Positions 9,561 to 19,121 of a stretch of 64,000 nucleotides of DNA are shown here, piece after piece. Origin of the DNA: MAG-121220-bin8 sp002700465 (lineage in GTDB: Bacteria > Bacteroidota > Bacteroidia > Flavobacteriales > Flavobacteriaceae); contig CALSTO010000003.1 in NCBI GenBank assembly GCA_943789295.1, positions 124,001 to 188,000 of the forward strand, read 5' to 3'. Both the position numbers and the translations under genes were made by a program. The notes under the pieces were generated by a model. It was not told where the DNA came from and made no database searches. It worked only from the letters and a program-made list of their open reading frames with translations. The stretch's first letter is position 1. Each line of letters starts with the position of its first letter.

Positions 9561-9621
9561 TGTGAATAAATCGAAATTTACTAAAAGCGAAAGTAACTAT
9601 TTTAGATGAAATTTGAAGAAC

Positions 9622-12096
9622 TTAAAACTTATAACTTAAAACTAAATTTAAGTTTCTGCCTGGAGCGGATATTCCTGATGCAAATTCTCTATAATGAATG
9701 TCAAAAACATTGTCTAAAACAAGTAGTGTTTTAAATTTATTTGAAAACTCATATGAAGAAGAAAGTTTAACTACTCCCCATGAAGGCATCCCGTTGAAAG
9801 AAAAATCAATACCATCAAAAATTACAGGAGTTTCTTCCAGTCCGTCCTCTCCACCAATACTGTATTTATCAGGATTTTTGGAACTAGAAAACCTATAAGA
9901 AAGCTCAAAGTCACTTGATTTGCCAACAATATATCTGAGAGTTAAATGTCCAAATAATGGAGAAATCGATGGCAGTGGGTGGTGACTATCAACACTACCT
10001 CCGTGAGTATAAGTTAAATTAGCTTTAAAAGCCCAAACATTCGGTGAACTTAGCCTTAAGTCCAATGTTGCTCCGTATATAAATGCATTTCCTTTATTTA
10101 CATTAGCCATTGTGATTACCTCTTCTGAATTAAATAGTATGGTAGATGTATCAATTGTAGACGTATCATTACTTATTTCGAAATAATCTCTAGAAATATG
10201 TTTAGAAATGTGCGTGTAATATGCGTTTAGAGAAAATATATTTTGTTTATTTAGAGATGATTTAGAAAGCCCTATTTCACTGTTGTAGGCGTATTCTGGC
10301 TTTAATTTAGAGTTTGGAACTGAAAGCACACCTTTTTGTTCTCGAATTTTTCCAATATCATCTATGTTTGGAGATCTGAAACCACTAGAAAAATTAGCAC
10401 TTATTTTCCAGTTATTTTCTGTTCTAAGCACATAACCAAGACTACTTGTAATTGACGAGTTTTGAGAATTAACATCAGAGATGTTAGCATTAATTATGTT
10501 TTTATCATTCCACATTGCACTTAATCTAGTGTTAGTAAACCTCATTCCAAAATTAACATTCGATTTTTTTGAAATATCTTTTCTGTATTCATAATAGACA
10601 GCAGTCGTTGAATAATGACCTTCATCGCTTGGATATCTTGTTGGAATGTTATGATACTGATCAGATTCAGTTAATTTAGAATTTGTTGACGTGTAATTTT
10701 GTAAATAAGCCTTGGAACTTACATCGTTAAAAGTATATTCAATGCCATAAGCCAACGAGGAGTTATTGGAGAACCTTTTAAAATAATCGTTATTTATAGA
10801 AAAAACATTTAAATTTTCTATTTGATTAGTTTTAGAAAGATCTTGAAACTTTCTAGAATGCCTTGATTCACCAATTTTCTGAAAAGCAATTAGTAATTTA
10901 CTTTTATCACTTAATTTCTTAGTTTTTGAAAAATTAAAATGAGTTGAAATCATTGTTCTTTTCTGAGGCCCATAGTACCATTCAGAGTATTTGTAATCTC
11001 CGTTTTTAATTTCGTTTAGTTTATCAAATCTATTTATATTGGAAGACTTAGAATGTTGGAAGTTTACGATCATGTTTGAGGACTCCGAAAGCAAAATATT
11101 AAATTTTTGCATAAAGTCAAATTGACTGTAGGCGGTATTTAATTGGGTTTTGGGATTATCATTATTTATTTCAGAACTATTAAGTAATTTAGAATCTAAA
11201 TAATGATTGTCTAATCCCCAGTCATCAAAACCATGTTTTCGATTATTTCCCATTACAATATCTCCAAATTTTGAAAAAGAAAAATTTGTATAACTAGCCC
11301 ATTTATTTGTACTATGCTCAAAATCTAAGTTTTGTACAATGTTATTAAGTCTTGAATTATAAGAAGAAATACCACTTGCTAACCATTTATTTGAATTATT
11401 AATTTTGGGTGTTTTGGTATAATAATGTACTACACCTCCTAAGGCATCAGACCCATAACCAACAGATGATGGACCATAAATAACTTCTGTTCTTTCAAGG
11501 CTATTCGGATTTATTGTAATAGAGTTTTGTAAATGACCAGATCTGTAAATTGCATTATTCATTCTCACTCCATCAATAACAAGTAGAACTCGATTTGCTT
11601 CAAACCCCCTAATTACTGGACTTCCACCACCACCTTGAGACTTTTGTACCCTAACTCCACTTGCGTAATTTAATAAATCAGCAGCAGTTTGAGGCAAGTC
11701 TAATTTCAAATCTTTCTTGGTTATTAAAGATACTTGCTTAGAAATTTTTTCTTTACTTTCTTTACTTCTTGCAACTGAAAGAATTACTTCTGACAAGGCC
11801 TGTGTGTTAGGTTCTAGAAAAATAATAGTGTTATTTGTTATTGAATTGTTTATTAATTCAATCGAATTATAAGATACATGCCCAATTAACAAGGTATCTC
11901 TTTTGTCAAATTGTTCAAGGTCTACAATACCTTTATTATTAGAAATAATTGATTTAAAGCTTTGTTTGCCAAAAACGGTAACATCTGAAACAGGAATATT
12001 ATTTGTATTGTCAATTAGGATTATTTTTTGAGAATAACCAGTTTTACAGAAAAGTAGAAGACAAATTAAACAAAAGCATCTAGCCAAATAGCTCAT
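9622..12096 (-). CDS. TonB-dependent outer-membrane receptor
   Basis: An 824-residue receptor: signal peptide (about 1-22), a carboxypeptidase-regulatory-like domain (about 25-95), a plug (about 115-225, including PVIRGFEANRVLLVIDGVRM and GPSSVGYGSDALGGVVHYY) and a 22-strand-type barrel ending in LVLSYKF with a terminal Phe. The plug motif and the FRSP / NSKLKPE pair recall haem and haemoglobin receptors, but these motifs are also found in other receptors, so the substrate is unassigned. It overlaps recO by 17 bp and is probably translated from the same message. Confidence 0.9.
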   Translation of the reverse strand: MSYLARCFCLICLLLFCKTGYSQKIILIDNTNNIPVSDVTVFGKQSFKSIISNNKGIVDLEQFDKRDTLLIGHVSYNSIELINNSITNNTIIFLEPNTQALSEVILSVARSKESKEKISKQVSLITKKDLKLDLPQTAADLLNYASGVRVQKSQGGGGSPVIRGFEANRVLLVIDGVRMNNAIYRSGHLQNSITINPNSLERTEVIYGPSSVGYGSDALGGVVHYYTKTPKINNSNKWLASGISSYNSRLNNIVQNLDFEHSTNKWASYTNFSFSKFGDIVMGNNRKHGFDDWGLDNHYLDSKLLNSSEINNDNPKTQLNTAYSQFDFMQKFNILLSESSNMIVNFQHSKSSNINRFDKLNEIKNGDYKYSEWYYGPQKRTMISTHFNFSKTKKLSDKSKLLIAFQKIGESRHSRKFQDLSKTNQIENLNVFSINNDYFKRFSNNSSLAYGIEYTFNDVSSKAYLQNYTSTNSKLTESDQYHNIPTRYPSDEGHYSTTAVYYEYRKDISKKSNVNFGMRFTNTRLSAMWNDKNIINANISDVNSQNSSITSSLGYVLRTENNWKISANFSSGFRSPNIDDIGKIREQKGVLSVPNSKLKPEYAYNSEIGLSKSSLNKQNIFSLNAYYTHISKHISRDYFEISNDTSTIDTSTILFNSEEVITMANVNKGNAFIYGATLDLRLSSPNVWAFKANLTYTHGGSVDSHHPLPSISPLFGHLTLRYIVGKSSDFELSYRFSSSKNPDKYSIGGEDGLEETPVIFDGIDFSFNGMPSWGVVKLSSSYEFSNKFKTLLVLDNVFDIHYREFASGISAPGRNLNLVLSYKF

Positions 12097-12799
12097 AAAG
12101 AATATTTAGTGAGTTAGGCCTTTTAAAATCAGGCAAATGTATTTGCATATATTTAATTAAAAATTCAATTAATTTCTTTCTCTTGTGTGAAGTATTAACT
12201 TCCTGAACTGAATCATCAAATTCTGTGCCTAAAAAACTTTTAAAATGCGAAATAATTTCACCATTAAAACAATATTCACTTCCATCGTATTTACAAAAAA
12301 CTCCTTCAATCATATTAAAACCACCAAGGTTTTGATTGGATAAATCTGGTGAAATACCCATAAAAGACAATAACTTTACTAAGAAATGAATATGAAAATT
12401 ACTAAATCTACTAGATTGATCTAGCCATACTATTGATTGTTTTAAAAAATTAAATAGTGCTAAGTTTTTTTCTTCTTCTTTGATACTTTTAGAAAGAATT
12501 TCTGATAAAAACATTACTATGGAGTTTTTAATTATATTTAAATGAATTGTTTTATAAGGATTTATGATTTTTACTGCTCTTAAACCTTCCAAACCTCCAT
12601 TGTTCTTGTGATTTGCATCTATTTCTAACTGAGTTAGGGGTTGAAAAAAACCAATATTAATTTTTTTTTTTTTAGAAGTGCGAATGCCCTTAAGCAAATA
12701 AGATTTTAATCCGTTGGATTTTGTAAAGCATTTAACAATTATGCTAGTTTCAGAATACTTAATATAGTTTAACGAAATAGCTTCGGTTGATACAAGCAT
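12080..12799 (-). CDS. recO: DNA repair protein RecO
   Basis: A 239-residue RecO-family protein, which loads RecA on SSB-coated DNA in the RecFOR pathway. The N-terminal OB-fold is visible (AISLNYIKYSETSIIVKCFT, then SYLLKGIRTSKKKK and FFQPLTQLEID), followed by a helical C-terminal region. No C4 zinc finger is seen; a single Cys-containing segment (CKYDGSEYCFNGEI) occupies the position. It is 2 bp downstream of gdhA and overlaps the TonB receptor gene. Confidence 0.92.
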   Translation of the reverse strand: MLVSTEAISLNYIKYSETSIIVKCFTKSNGLKSYLLKGIRTSKKKKINIGFFQPLTQLEIDANHKNNGGLEGLRAVKIINPYKTIHLNIIKNSIVMFLSEILSKSIKEEEKNLALFNFLKQSIVWLDQSSRFSNFHIHFLVKLLSFMGISPDLSNQNLGGFNMIEGVFCKYDGSEYCFNGEIISHFKSFLGTEFDDSVQEVNTSHKRKKLIEFLIKYMQIHLPDFKRPNSLNILYELFG

Positions 12800-12801
12800 T
12801 T

Positions 12802-14142
12802 TTAAACTACTCCTTGGGCTAACATTGCATCAGCAACCTTAATAAATCCTGCTATATTTGCCCCTTTTTCGTAGTTCACATAATTTTTTTCTTGACCATG
12901 AATTAAGCAAGAGTTATGTATGTCTTTCATAATTTCTTTTAATTTTGAATCAACTTCTTCTCTCGACCAACTGTATCTTAGGGAGTTTTGTGCCATTTCT
13001 AAGCCAGAGACAGCAACTCCTCCAGCATTTGAAGCTTTACCAGGTGCATATAAAATTTTATTAAGCTTAAATATTTTTATCGCATTAGGTTCGCAAGGCA
13101 TATTAGCACCTTCACTAACACATATACATCCGTTTTTTACTAAATTTTTTGCGTCATTTTCATTAATTTCATTTTGAGTTGCACAAGGCAGAGCAATATC
13201 ACATTTTATTTCCCAAGGAGTTTTATTTTTGAAAAAAACAGCATTAGGGTACTTTTTAATATATTCATTAATTCTTCCTCTCTTTATATTTTTAAGATCC
13301 ATAATGAAATTTAGTTTTTCAGTGTCTATTCCATTACTATCATAAATTGTACCTGAGGAATCAGACATAGAAATTACTTTAGCGGAAAGCTGAATACATT
13401 TTTCTGCAGCATATTGAGCAACGTTCCCAGATCCAGAGATAATTACAGTTTTTCCTTTTATGGAATTAGAAACATGATTTAACATGTTTTCTGCAAAATA
13501 TACAGTTCCATAACCTGTTGCCTCAGGTCTTATCAAAGAGCCACCCCAAGAAAGTCCTTTACCAGTTAAAACTCCTGTAAATTCTTTTTTCAATTTTTTA
13601 TATTGACCAAACATATATCCTATTTCTCTTCCGCCAACCCCTATATCACCCGCAGGAACGTCTGTATTTGGACCTATGTACCTGTATAGTTCTGTCATGA
13701 AACTTTGACAAAACCGCATCACTTCTCCATCACTTTTACCCTTTGGATCAAAATCGGAACCTCCTTTTCCTGCACCCATTGGAAGAGTGGTAAGACTATT
13801 TTTAAATACTTGCTCAAGTGCTAAAAACTTTAGAATACTAAGATTAACGGTAGGATGAAACCTTAGTCCTCCCTTGTAAGGACCAATAGCTGAATTCATC
13901 TGAACCCTATAACCTCTATTTACTTGAATTTCTCCGTTATCATCAACCCAATTAACCCTAAACATTAAAACTCTTTCAGGTTCAACCATTCTCATTAAAA
14001 TGTTTTTACCATGATAAATGTCTTTTGAAACTATATAAGGCAGAACGTTTTCAGCTATTTCCTTTACAGCTTGTATAAATTCAGGTTCATGAGAATTTTT
14101 TTTATCAATTTCAGAAATAAAATTTTCTATAATCTTTTTCAT
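12802..14142 (-). CDS. gdhA: NADP-type glutamate dehydrogenase
   Basis: A 446-residue hexameric-type glutamate dehydrogenase that assimilates ammonium into 2-oxoglutarate. Visible motifs are the glutamate-binding FHPTVNLSILKFLALEQVFK, PMGAGKGGSDFDPKGKSD with the catalytic Lys, DVPAGDIGVGGREIGYM, and the dinucleotide fold GSGNVAQYAAEK. The length and the PxGAGKGG form fit the small NADP-dependent class. It is 49 bp downstream of the metB-type gene and 2 bp upstream of recO. Confidence 0.96.
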   Translation of the reverse strand: MKKIIENFISEIDKKNSHEPEFIQAVKEIAENVLPYIVSKDIYHGKNILMRMVEPERVLMFRVNWVDDNGEIQVNRGYRVQMNSAIGPYKGGLRFHPTVNLSILKFLALEQVFKNSLTTLPMGAGKGGSDFDPKGKSDGEVMRFCQSFMTELYRYIGPNTDVPAGDIGVGGREIGYMFGQYKKLKKEFTGVLTGKGLSWGGSLIRPEATGYGTVYFAENMLNHVSNSIKGKTVIISGSGNVAQYAAEKCIQLSAKVISMSDSSGTIYDSNGIDTEKLNFIMDLKNIKRGRINEYIKKYPNAVFFKNKTPWEIKCDIALPCATQNEINENDAKNLVKNGCICVSEGANMPCEPNAIKIFKLNKILYAPGKASNAGGVAVSGLEMAQNSLRYSWSREEVDSKLKEIMKDIHNSCLIHGQEKNYVNYEKGANIAGFIKVADAMLAQGVV

Positions 14143-14191
14143 ATTAAAAAGAATTTATTACTCTAAGTTAATCAAATAATAATTGTTTAAA

Positions 14192-15331
14192 TTAACCTAT
14201 AGCTTGTTTCAGATCTTCAATTAAGTCTTCTATATCTTCAATTCCTACACTAAGCCTGATTAATGAATCAACGACTCCTGACTTTTCTCTTTCTTTTTTA
14301 GGTATTGAAGCGTGAGTCATTGAAGCTGGGTGACCAGCTAAACTTTCTACTCCTCCTAAAGATTCTGCTAATGTGAAAACCTTTAAAGATTCAACTATTT
14401 TAAGTGATTTACTCATGCTATTTCCTTTGGTAGTAAAGGAAATCATTGCTCCGTAATCATTCATTTGTTTTTTAGCAATATTGTGATTTGGATGCTTCTC
14501 AAATCCAGGCCAGTATACCGATTTAATTTTTGGGTGACTATTTAAATAATTTGCAATTTTTTTAGCATTTTCACAATGTCTTTGCATTCTAACGTGCAAT
14601 GTTTTGATTCCTCTAAGCGTTAAGAAACTGTCCATAGGCCCACATATTGCTCCACTTGCATTTTGAATGAAATATAATTTTTCTGAGAGCTTTTGGTCAT
14701 TTACAATTAGCGCTCCTAAAACCACATCGCTATGACCTGCTAGATATTTTGTTGCGGAGTGCATAACAATATCAGCTCCTAACAAAAGAGGTTGCTGTAA
14801 AAAAGGTGTTGCAAAGGTATTGTCAACCGCTAAAATAAGCTTGAATTTTTTTGAAATATTGCTCAATCCTTTAATATCCACAATATTCATCATAGGATTA
14901 GTAGGTGTTTCAACCCAGATCATTTTTGTGTTTTTGTTCACTAGATTCTCAATTTTAGACAAATCGTGCATTTCGGTAAAATGGAAAACAATCCCATACT
15001 TTTCAAAAATTTTAGTAAAAAGCCTGTAAGAACCACCATACAAGTCGTTAGTTGATATTACCTCGTCACCAGGATTTAATAATTTAAGCACCGCATCAAT
15101 TGCAGCTAGCCCAGACCCAAACGCAAGACCAAATTTCCCTTCTTCTATACTTGAAAATGAGCTTTCCAAAGCACTTCTAGTTGGGTTATGTGTTCTGCTG
15201 TATTCGTACCCTTTGTGATCTCCTGGAGTTTTTTGAGAATATGTTGAAGTTTGATAAATTGGAGGCATAACTGCACCATATCCTTTTTCTTCGATTTGAC
15301 CTCCGTGAATAGTTTTTGTATTAAACTTCAT
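14192..15331 (-). CDS. metB: Cystathionine gamma-synthase / trans-sulfuration PLP enzyme
   Basis: A 379-residue Cys/Met-metabolism PLP enzyme. The PLP-binding Lys is K195 in HSATKYLAGHSD. Other family blocks are YEYSRTHNPTR, AFGSGLAAIDA and SLGGVESLAGHPASMTH. It probably makes cystathionine from an activated homoserine ester and cysteine, or acts as a cystathionine gamma-lyase; the two cannot be separated by sequence alone. No SAM riboswitch fits in the 58-bp space to the divergent ArsC-like gene. Confidence 0.88.
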   Translation of the reverse strand: MKFNTKTIHGGQIEEKGYGAVMPPIYQTSTYSQKTPGDHKGYEYSRTHNPTRSALESSFSSIEEGKFGLAFGSGLAAIDAVLKLLNPGDEVISTNDLYGGSYRLFTKIFEKYGIVFHFTEMHDLSKIENLVNKNTKMIWVETPTNPMMNIVDIKGLSNISKKFKLILAVDNTFATPFLQQPLLLGADIVMHSATKYLAGHSDVVLGALIVNDQKLSEKLYFIQNASGAICGPMDSFLTLRGIKTLHVRMQRHCENAKKIANYLNSHPKIKSVYWPGFEKHPNHNIAKKQMNDYGAMISFTTKGNSMSKSLKIVESLKVFTLAESLGGVESLAGHPASMTHASIPKKEREKSGVVDSLIRLSVGIEDIEDLIEDLKQAIG

Positions 15332-15389
15332 TTTAAGTAAATTAGATTTTCAAATATATATCTTCTAAGCTCAAACTGAAATTTTTTAA

Positions 15390-15746
15390 ATGAATAAATT
15401 ATACTATTTATCCTCTTGTTCAACTTGTAAAAGAATAATTAATCAATGGTCTTTAACTAAGGCTATTGATTTAATTGATGTTAAAAAAACGCCTTTAGAC
15501 GAAAAGAATTTAAAAGAACTTTATAAAATAACTAATAGTTACGAAACTTTGTTTAATAAAAGAGCCCAGATGTTAAAAAAATTAAATCTAAACATCAACC
15601 TTTTAAATGAAAATGATTTTAAGAAATTACTGCTTAGTCATTACAGCTTTTTAAAAAGACCTGTATTACTAATTAATAGAAAAATTTTCGCTGGAAATTC
15701 TAAAAAAAATATTGAGGAAGCAGAGATTGAACTTATTAAAAAGTAG
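15390..15746 (+). CDS. ArsC/Spx-like thioredoxin-fold protein
   Basis: A 118-residue protein with the N-terminal CSTC motif (C10, C13) and the later LLINRKIFAG strand typical of the ArsC family. ArsC-family members include arsenate reductases and Spx-type regulators. The YffB/ArsC-like branch is the closest by eye, but the second half lacks the well-known Arg cluster of classic plasmid ArsC. There are no ars genes nearby, so true arsenate reduction is not supported by context. It is transcribed divergently from metB. Confidence 0.8.
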   Translation: MNKLYYLSSCSTCKRIINQWSLTKAIDLIDVKKTPLDEKNLKELYKITNSYETLFNKRAQMLKKLNLNINLLNENDFKKLLLSHYSFLKRPVLLINRKIFAGNSKKNIEEAEIELIKK

Positions 15747-15806
15747 TTTAATCTATTTTTCAAAAAAATAAAAAACAGATTTTGTATTTTTAAAAAAAGT
15801 TTAAGC

Positions 15807-16292
15807 ATGAATATTTTTAAATCAATTACTTTAGTTTTTGTTTTCCTTTTAATTTCTGGTTGTGGTGATTCAAAAAAACCTAAGGAAAAATCGATTTATA
15901 AAAGAGTTAAAACAGAAAAAAAACAAGTTAAACAAGTAAATGCCGAAACTCCAATTGATCTTAATAATAAAGGTGTTGGTCCAATAAAAAATTATATTTT
16001 TAGTTCTGAGGTAAATTTAGAATTAGCGAATGAAGGCAAACAAGTCTTTAATTCAAAATGTACAGCATGCCATAATGTAAATAGAAGATTAATCGGCCCC
16101 GCTATGTCAGGAATTTATGAAAGAAGAAGTGTTGAGTGGGTTTTAAACATAATGCTTAACCCTGACCAGATGTTAAAAGAGGACCCTACAGCAATAGCTC
16201 TTCTAAAAGAATACAATAATATTATAATGTTAAATCAGAACCTTTCTGAAAAAGAGGCTAAAAGTTTAGCAGAATATTTTAGAACTCTTTAG
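15807..16292 (+). CDS. Class I cytochrome c lipoprotein
   Basis: A 161-residue protein with a lipoprotein signal (LLISGC, Cys19), a charged linker (about 24-45) and one haem-binding motif CTACH (C85, C88, H89) in a cytochrome c domain at about 70-160. The region after NIIML supplies a candidate distal Met ligand. It is a probable membrane-anchored electron carrier facing the periplasm. The next gene starts one base after the stop, so it is co-transcribed with the DUF1080 protein. Confidence 0.88.
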   Translation: MNIFKSITLVFVFLLISGCGDSKKPKEKSIYKRVKTEKKQVKQVNAETPIDLNNKGVGPIKNYIFSSEVNLELANEGKQVFNSKCTACHNVNRRLIGPAMSGIYERRSVEWVLNIMLNPDQMLKEDPTAIALLKEYNNIIMLNQNLSEKEAKSLAEYFRTL

Positions 16293-16293
16293 T

Positions 16294-17025
16294 ATGAACT
16301 CAAAACTATTTTATTTCTTTCTTTTATTAGGTATTTCATTTGCCCATTGTCAAAGTAAACTTACCGAAGTATGGGAGCCAGTTCCAGAAAAAATAGAAGC
16401 ATATAATTTCTCACAACCTCCAAGTGATGCTATTATTTTATTTGACGGAACAGATTTTTCGAACTGGGTCACATGGGGAAATAAAGAGCCTAAGTGGATA
16501 ATTAATAAAGATGGTTCAATGACTGTTGTAAACGGCAAGGGTTCAATTCAAACAAAAGAATCGTTCGGATCTGTTCAATTACATATTGAATGGAAAACAG
16601 GTACAGATGATTTAGACAAACATAAAAACCAAAGTAGATCTAATAGTGGAGTTTTTTTTCAAAAAAACTATGAGATTCAAATTTTAGATAGTTATAAAAA
16701 CCCTACTTATGTTAATGGTCAGTCAGGATCTGTTTACAAGCAGTACATTCCGTTAAAAAATTCAAGCAAAAAGCCAGGGGATTGGCAATCTTACGATATA
16801 ATATTTACCGCCCCCATATTTAAAAATAAAAAATTAGAAAAACCAGGTTATTTCACTGTTTTTCATAATGGAGTTTTAATTCAAAATCATGTTGAAATTA
16901 AAGGTACTACAACAAATGTTGGAAAACCAAAATATTCGGCTCACAGCAATGCACCAATAATGTTACAAGATCATTGTTGTATCCCATTAAGTTTTAGAAA
17001 TATATGGTTAAGGAAATTAGACTAA
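16294..17025 (+). CDS. DUF1080 / 3-keto-disaccharide hydrolase-like exported protein
   Basis: A 243-residue protein with a signal peptide (ends near AHCQS, about residue 19) and one DUF1080 domain. Family blocks are ILFDGTDFSNWVTWG, NSGVFFQKNYEIQILDSY and HSNAPIMLQDHCCIPLSFRNIWLRKL. The fold is a concanavalin-like sandwich, and some members hydrolyse 3-keto-glycosides in the periplasm. The immediate upstream cytochrome c gene suggests an electron-transfer link, for example with a sugar 3-dehydrogenase; none is encoded in this window. Confidence 0.85.
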   Translation: MNSKLFYFFLLLGISFAHCQSKLTEVWEPVPEKIEAYNFSQPPSDAIILFDGTDFSNWVTWGNKEPKWIINKDGSMTVVNGKGSIQTKESFGSVQLHIEWKTGTDDLDKHKNQSRSNSGVFFQKNYEIQILDSYKNPTYVNGQSGSVYKQYIPLKNSSKKPGDWQSYDIIFTAPIFKNKKLEKPGYFTVFHNGVLIQNHVEIKGTTTNVGKPKYSAHSNAPIMLQDHCCIPLSFRNIWLRKLD

Positions 17026-17052
17026 GCCTCACTTTTTTGTAAATTTGTCGAC

Positions 17053-17913
17053 ATGCTACAATCAATGACTGGTTTTGGGAATGCCTCTTCAGATTCAGAA
17101 TTTGGAAAGATATCAATAGATGTCAAATCTTTAAACAGTAAAACTCTAGATCTAAATTATAGTCTAAATCCAATATTTAGAAATATTGAGAGTGATATAA
17201 GGTCAATATTGACAACTGGACTGAAAAGAGGCAAAATTGATTTTAAAATTAATTTTAAAATTTCAGAAAACAGTTTTACATCCAATTTAAACCACGATGT
17301 TATTAAATCTTACATTACAGATTTGAAAAAGTTGTCATCTGGAATTGACTCCGAATTTCTTAAAATTGCAGTTACACTTCCTAATTCAATTGAAAATAAT
17401 AGAAGTGATCTTGATCAAAAATTATTAGAAAACATTAAAGAATTGTTTAATAAGGCAATTGAAAAAGTAATTGACTTTAGAGTTCAAGAAGGAAAATCTA
17501 TGGAATTAGATTTAGTAGGTAATTTGGATATTATACAAAAAAAACTTTTTGATATAGAAAAATTGGCTCCTGAAAGGATGTTATCCATAAAAAAAAGATT
17601 AAATAAAAAATTAGAATCTCTAAAAATAGAAGTTGACCAAAACAGGTTCGAACAAGAGCTAATTTATTATTTAGAAAAAATTGATATTAATGAAGAAATA
17701 GTTAGATTAAAAAATCATTTAAATTATTTTAAAAGTACATTGAACGAAAGTCAAATTGAAAAAGGCAAAAAACTTACTTTTATTAGTCAAGAAATGGGAA
17801 GAGAAATTAATACTATTGGATCTAAGTCCAACAATTTACCGATTCAACAGCTTGTAGTTGAAATGAAAAATGAGTTAGAAAAGATAAAAGAACAACTTCT
17901 TAATGTTTTGTAA
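17053..17913 (+). CDS. YicC family endoribonuclease-like protein
   Basis: A 286-residue YicC-family protein. The hallmark N-terminus MLQSMTGFG and the C-terminal NTIGSKSNNLPIQQLVVEMKNELEKI are both present, with the usual central coiled-coil region. YicC proteins have been linked to RNA cleavage and stationary-phase survival. It is adjacent to gmk, as I recall in many Bacteroidota. A TAAATTTG -7-like box sits at 17040-17047, close to the ATG. Confidence 0.92.
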   Translation: MLQSMTGFGNASSDSEFGKISIDVKSLNSKTLDLNYSLNPIFRNIESDIRSILTTGLKRGKIDFKINFKISENSFTSNLNHDVIKSYITDLKKLSSGIDSEFLKIAVTLPNSIENNRSDLDQKLLENIKELFNKAIEKVIDFRVQEGKSMELDLVGNLDIIQKKLFDIEKLAPERMLSIKKRLNKKLESLKIEVDQNRFEQELIYYLEKIDINEEIVRLKNHLNYFKSTLNESQIEKGKKLTFISQEMGREINTIGSKSNNLPIQQLVVEMKNELEKIKEQLLNVL

Positions 17914-18482
17914 TGTTTAAAGGAAAATGTATAATTTTTTCTGCCCCATCAGGAAGCGGTAAAACCACTCTTGTTAATTATTTATTAAATCAAAAAGAAT
18001 TGAATCTGTCTTTTTCAATTTCCGCAACAACAAGACAAAAAAGAGACGGTGAAGTTCAAGGAAAAGATTACTTTTTTAAATCCAAATCGGATTTTAAAAA
18101 ATTAATTAATAATAGTGAGTTTCTTGAATATGAAGAAGTATATGATGATGTTTTTTATGGAACTTTAGAAAGCGAAGTTATTAAGCAATTAGAAACACAA
18201 AATGTGATTTTTGATATTGATGTAATTGGGGGGATCAGATTAAAAGAATATTTTAAAAATAATGCACTCTCAATTTTTGTTAAGGCTCCAAGTGTCAAAG
18301 AACTCAAAAAAAGATTAAGCTCCAGAAACAAAGATTCTAATGAATCAATTGAAGCAAGAATTCAAAAAGCTCAAAAAGAAATAGAAAAAGAATCGGAGTT
18401 TGACCTAAGCATTATTAATAATAACCTTGACTTAGCCAAGAAAGAATCATTCGAGATAGTTAAAAAATTTCTTGCTAAATGA
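17913..18482 (+). CDS. gmk: Guanylate kinase
   Basis: A 189-residue GMP kinase making GDP from GMP and ATP. A P-loop (APSGSGKTTL, residues about 10-19), the GMP-binding block ISATTRQKRDGEVQGKDYFF and the SSRNKDSNESIEARIQKAQKE lid region are visible. Its ATG overlaps the stop of yicC, and its stop overlaps the ATG of nadD (ATGA overlap), indicating a tight yicC-gmk-nadD operon. Confidence 0.97.
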   Translation: MFKGKCIIFSAPSGSGKTTLVNYLLNQKELNLSFSISATTRQKRDGEVQGKDYFFKSKSDFKKLINNSEFLEYEEVYDDVFYGTLESEVIKQLETQNVIFDIDVIGGIRLKEYFKNNALSIFVKAPSVKELKKRLSSRNKDSNESIEARIQKAQKEIEKESEFDLSIINNNLDLAKKESFEIVKKFLAK

Positions 18483-19048
18483 ACAAAAATATAGGATTAT
18501 TTTTTGGAACTTTTGACCCACTGCACAATGGTCATATTGCTATTGCTAAATATTTTTTAAAAAAACTGAATTTAGACCAAATATGGCTGGTTATTACACC
18601 AATAAGCCCTCATAAACAAGCCAATAAATTAACAAATTATTATACTAGATTTAAAATCATTAATAATTACTGCAAAAAAAACAGCAAAATAATTTGCTCT
18701 GATATTGAATTTAATTTAAAACCTCCCTACAATACATCTGATACATTGATCTATTTAAATAAAAAATATCCAAAAACAGATTTTAAAATTATATTAGGTG
18801 AAGACAATTTAAACACTCTTCATTTGTGGAGCAATTATGAATTAATTTTAGAGCATAAAATATGTGTCTATCCTAGAAAAAGTGCTTCTAAAGAAAAAAG
18901 TAAATTAATAAGTCACCCAAATGTAAATCTGTATAATGCTCCAATTATGGAGATTTCTTCTACTCTTATTAGAAAAAATATTTTAGAAAAAACTTCAATA
19001 TCTCATCTTGTTCCCAAAGAAATTGAAGAAATGTTAATTGAAAAATAA
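18479..19048 (+). CDS. nadD: Nicotinate-nucleotide adenylyltransferase
   Basis: A 189-residue nucleotidyltransferase of NAD synthesis. The N-terminal GLFFGTFDPLHNGH motif supplies the HxGH-type active site (H17 to H20 region), and the C-terminal MEISSTLIRKNI block is the ISSTxIR signature. The gene overlaps gmk by 4 bp. It is the last gene of the operon before the Bat promoter region. Confidence 0.95.
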   Translation: MNKNIGLFFGTFDPLHNGHIAIAKYFLKKLNLDQIWLVITPISPHKQANKLTNYYTRFKIINNYCKKNSKIICSDIEFNLKPPYNTSDTLIYLNKKYPKTDFKIILGEDNLNTLHLWSNYELILEHKICVYPRKSASKEKSKLISHPNVNLYNAPIMEISSTLIRKNILEKTSISHLVPKEIEEMLIEK

Positions 19049-19076
19049 ATTCTATTCTCAGAGCATAATTAAATAT

Positions 19077-19098
19077 TTAACCAATTATTAACAATTTG
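19077..19098 (+). promoter_or_regulatory. Pho-box-like direct repeat upstream of the Bat operon (weak)
   Basis: Two adjacent 11-mers, TTAACCAATTA (19077-19087) and TTAACAATTTG (19088-19098), repeat with an 11-bp period. They resemble the half-sites found upstream of the phosphate-block genes. The position is 68 bp upstream of moxR on the same strand. AT-rich sequence makes chance matches likely, and no phosphate link of the Bat genes is known to me. Confidence 0.3.
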
Positions 19099-19121
19099 AA
19101 TCAATTTTTTTATTCAAATTG
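19092..19121. repeat. Perfect 10-bp inverted repeat before moxR
   Basis: CAATTTGAAT (19092-19101) is matched exactly by ATTCAAATTG (19112-19121) across a T-rich 10-base spacer. No T-run follows, so it is not a good intrinsic terminator for nadD. It could be an operator or simply overlap the promoter: its right arm contains the candidate -33 element. Confidence 0.5.

Noticed and set aside
15332..15389. SAM riboswitch upstream of the metB-type gene
   Set aside because: Only 58 bp of AT-rich divergent intergenic sequence is available, too short and without a riboswitch-like fold.
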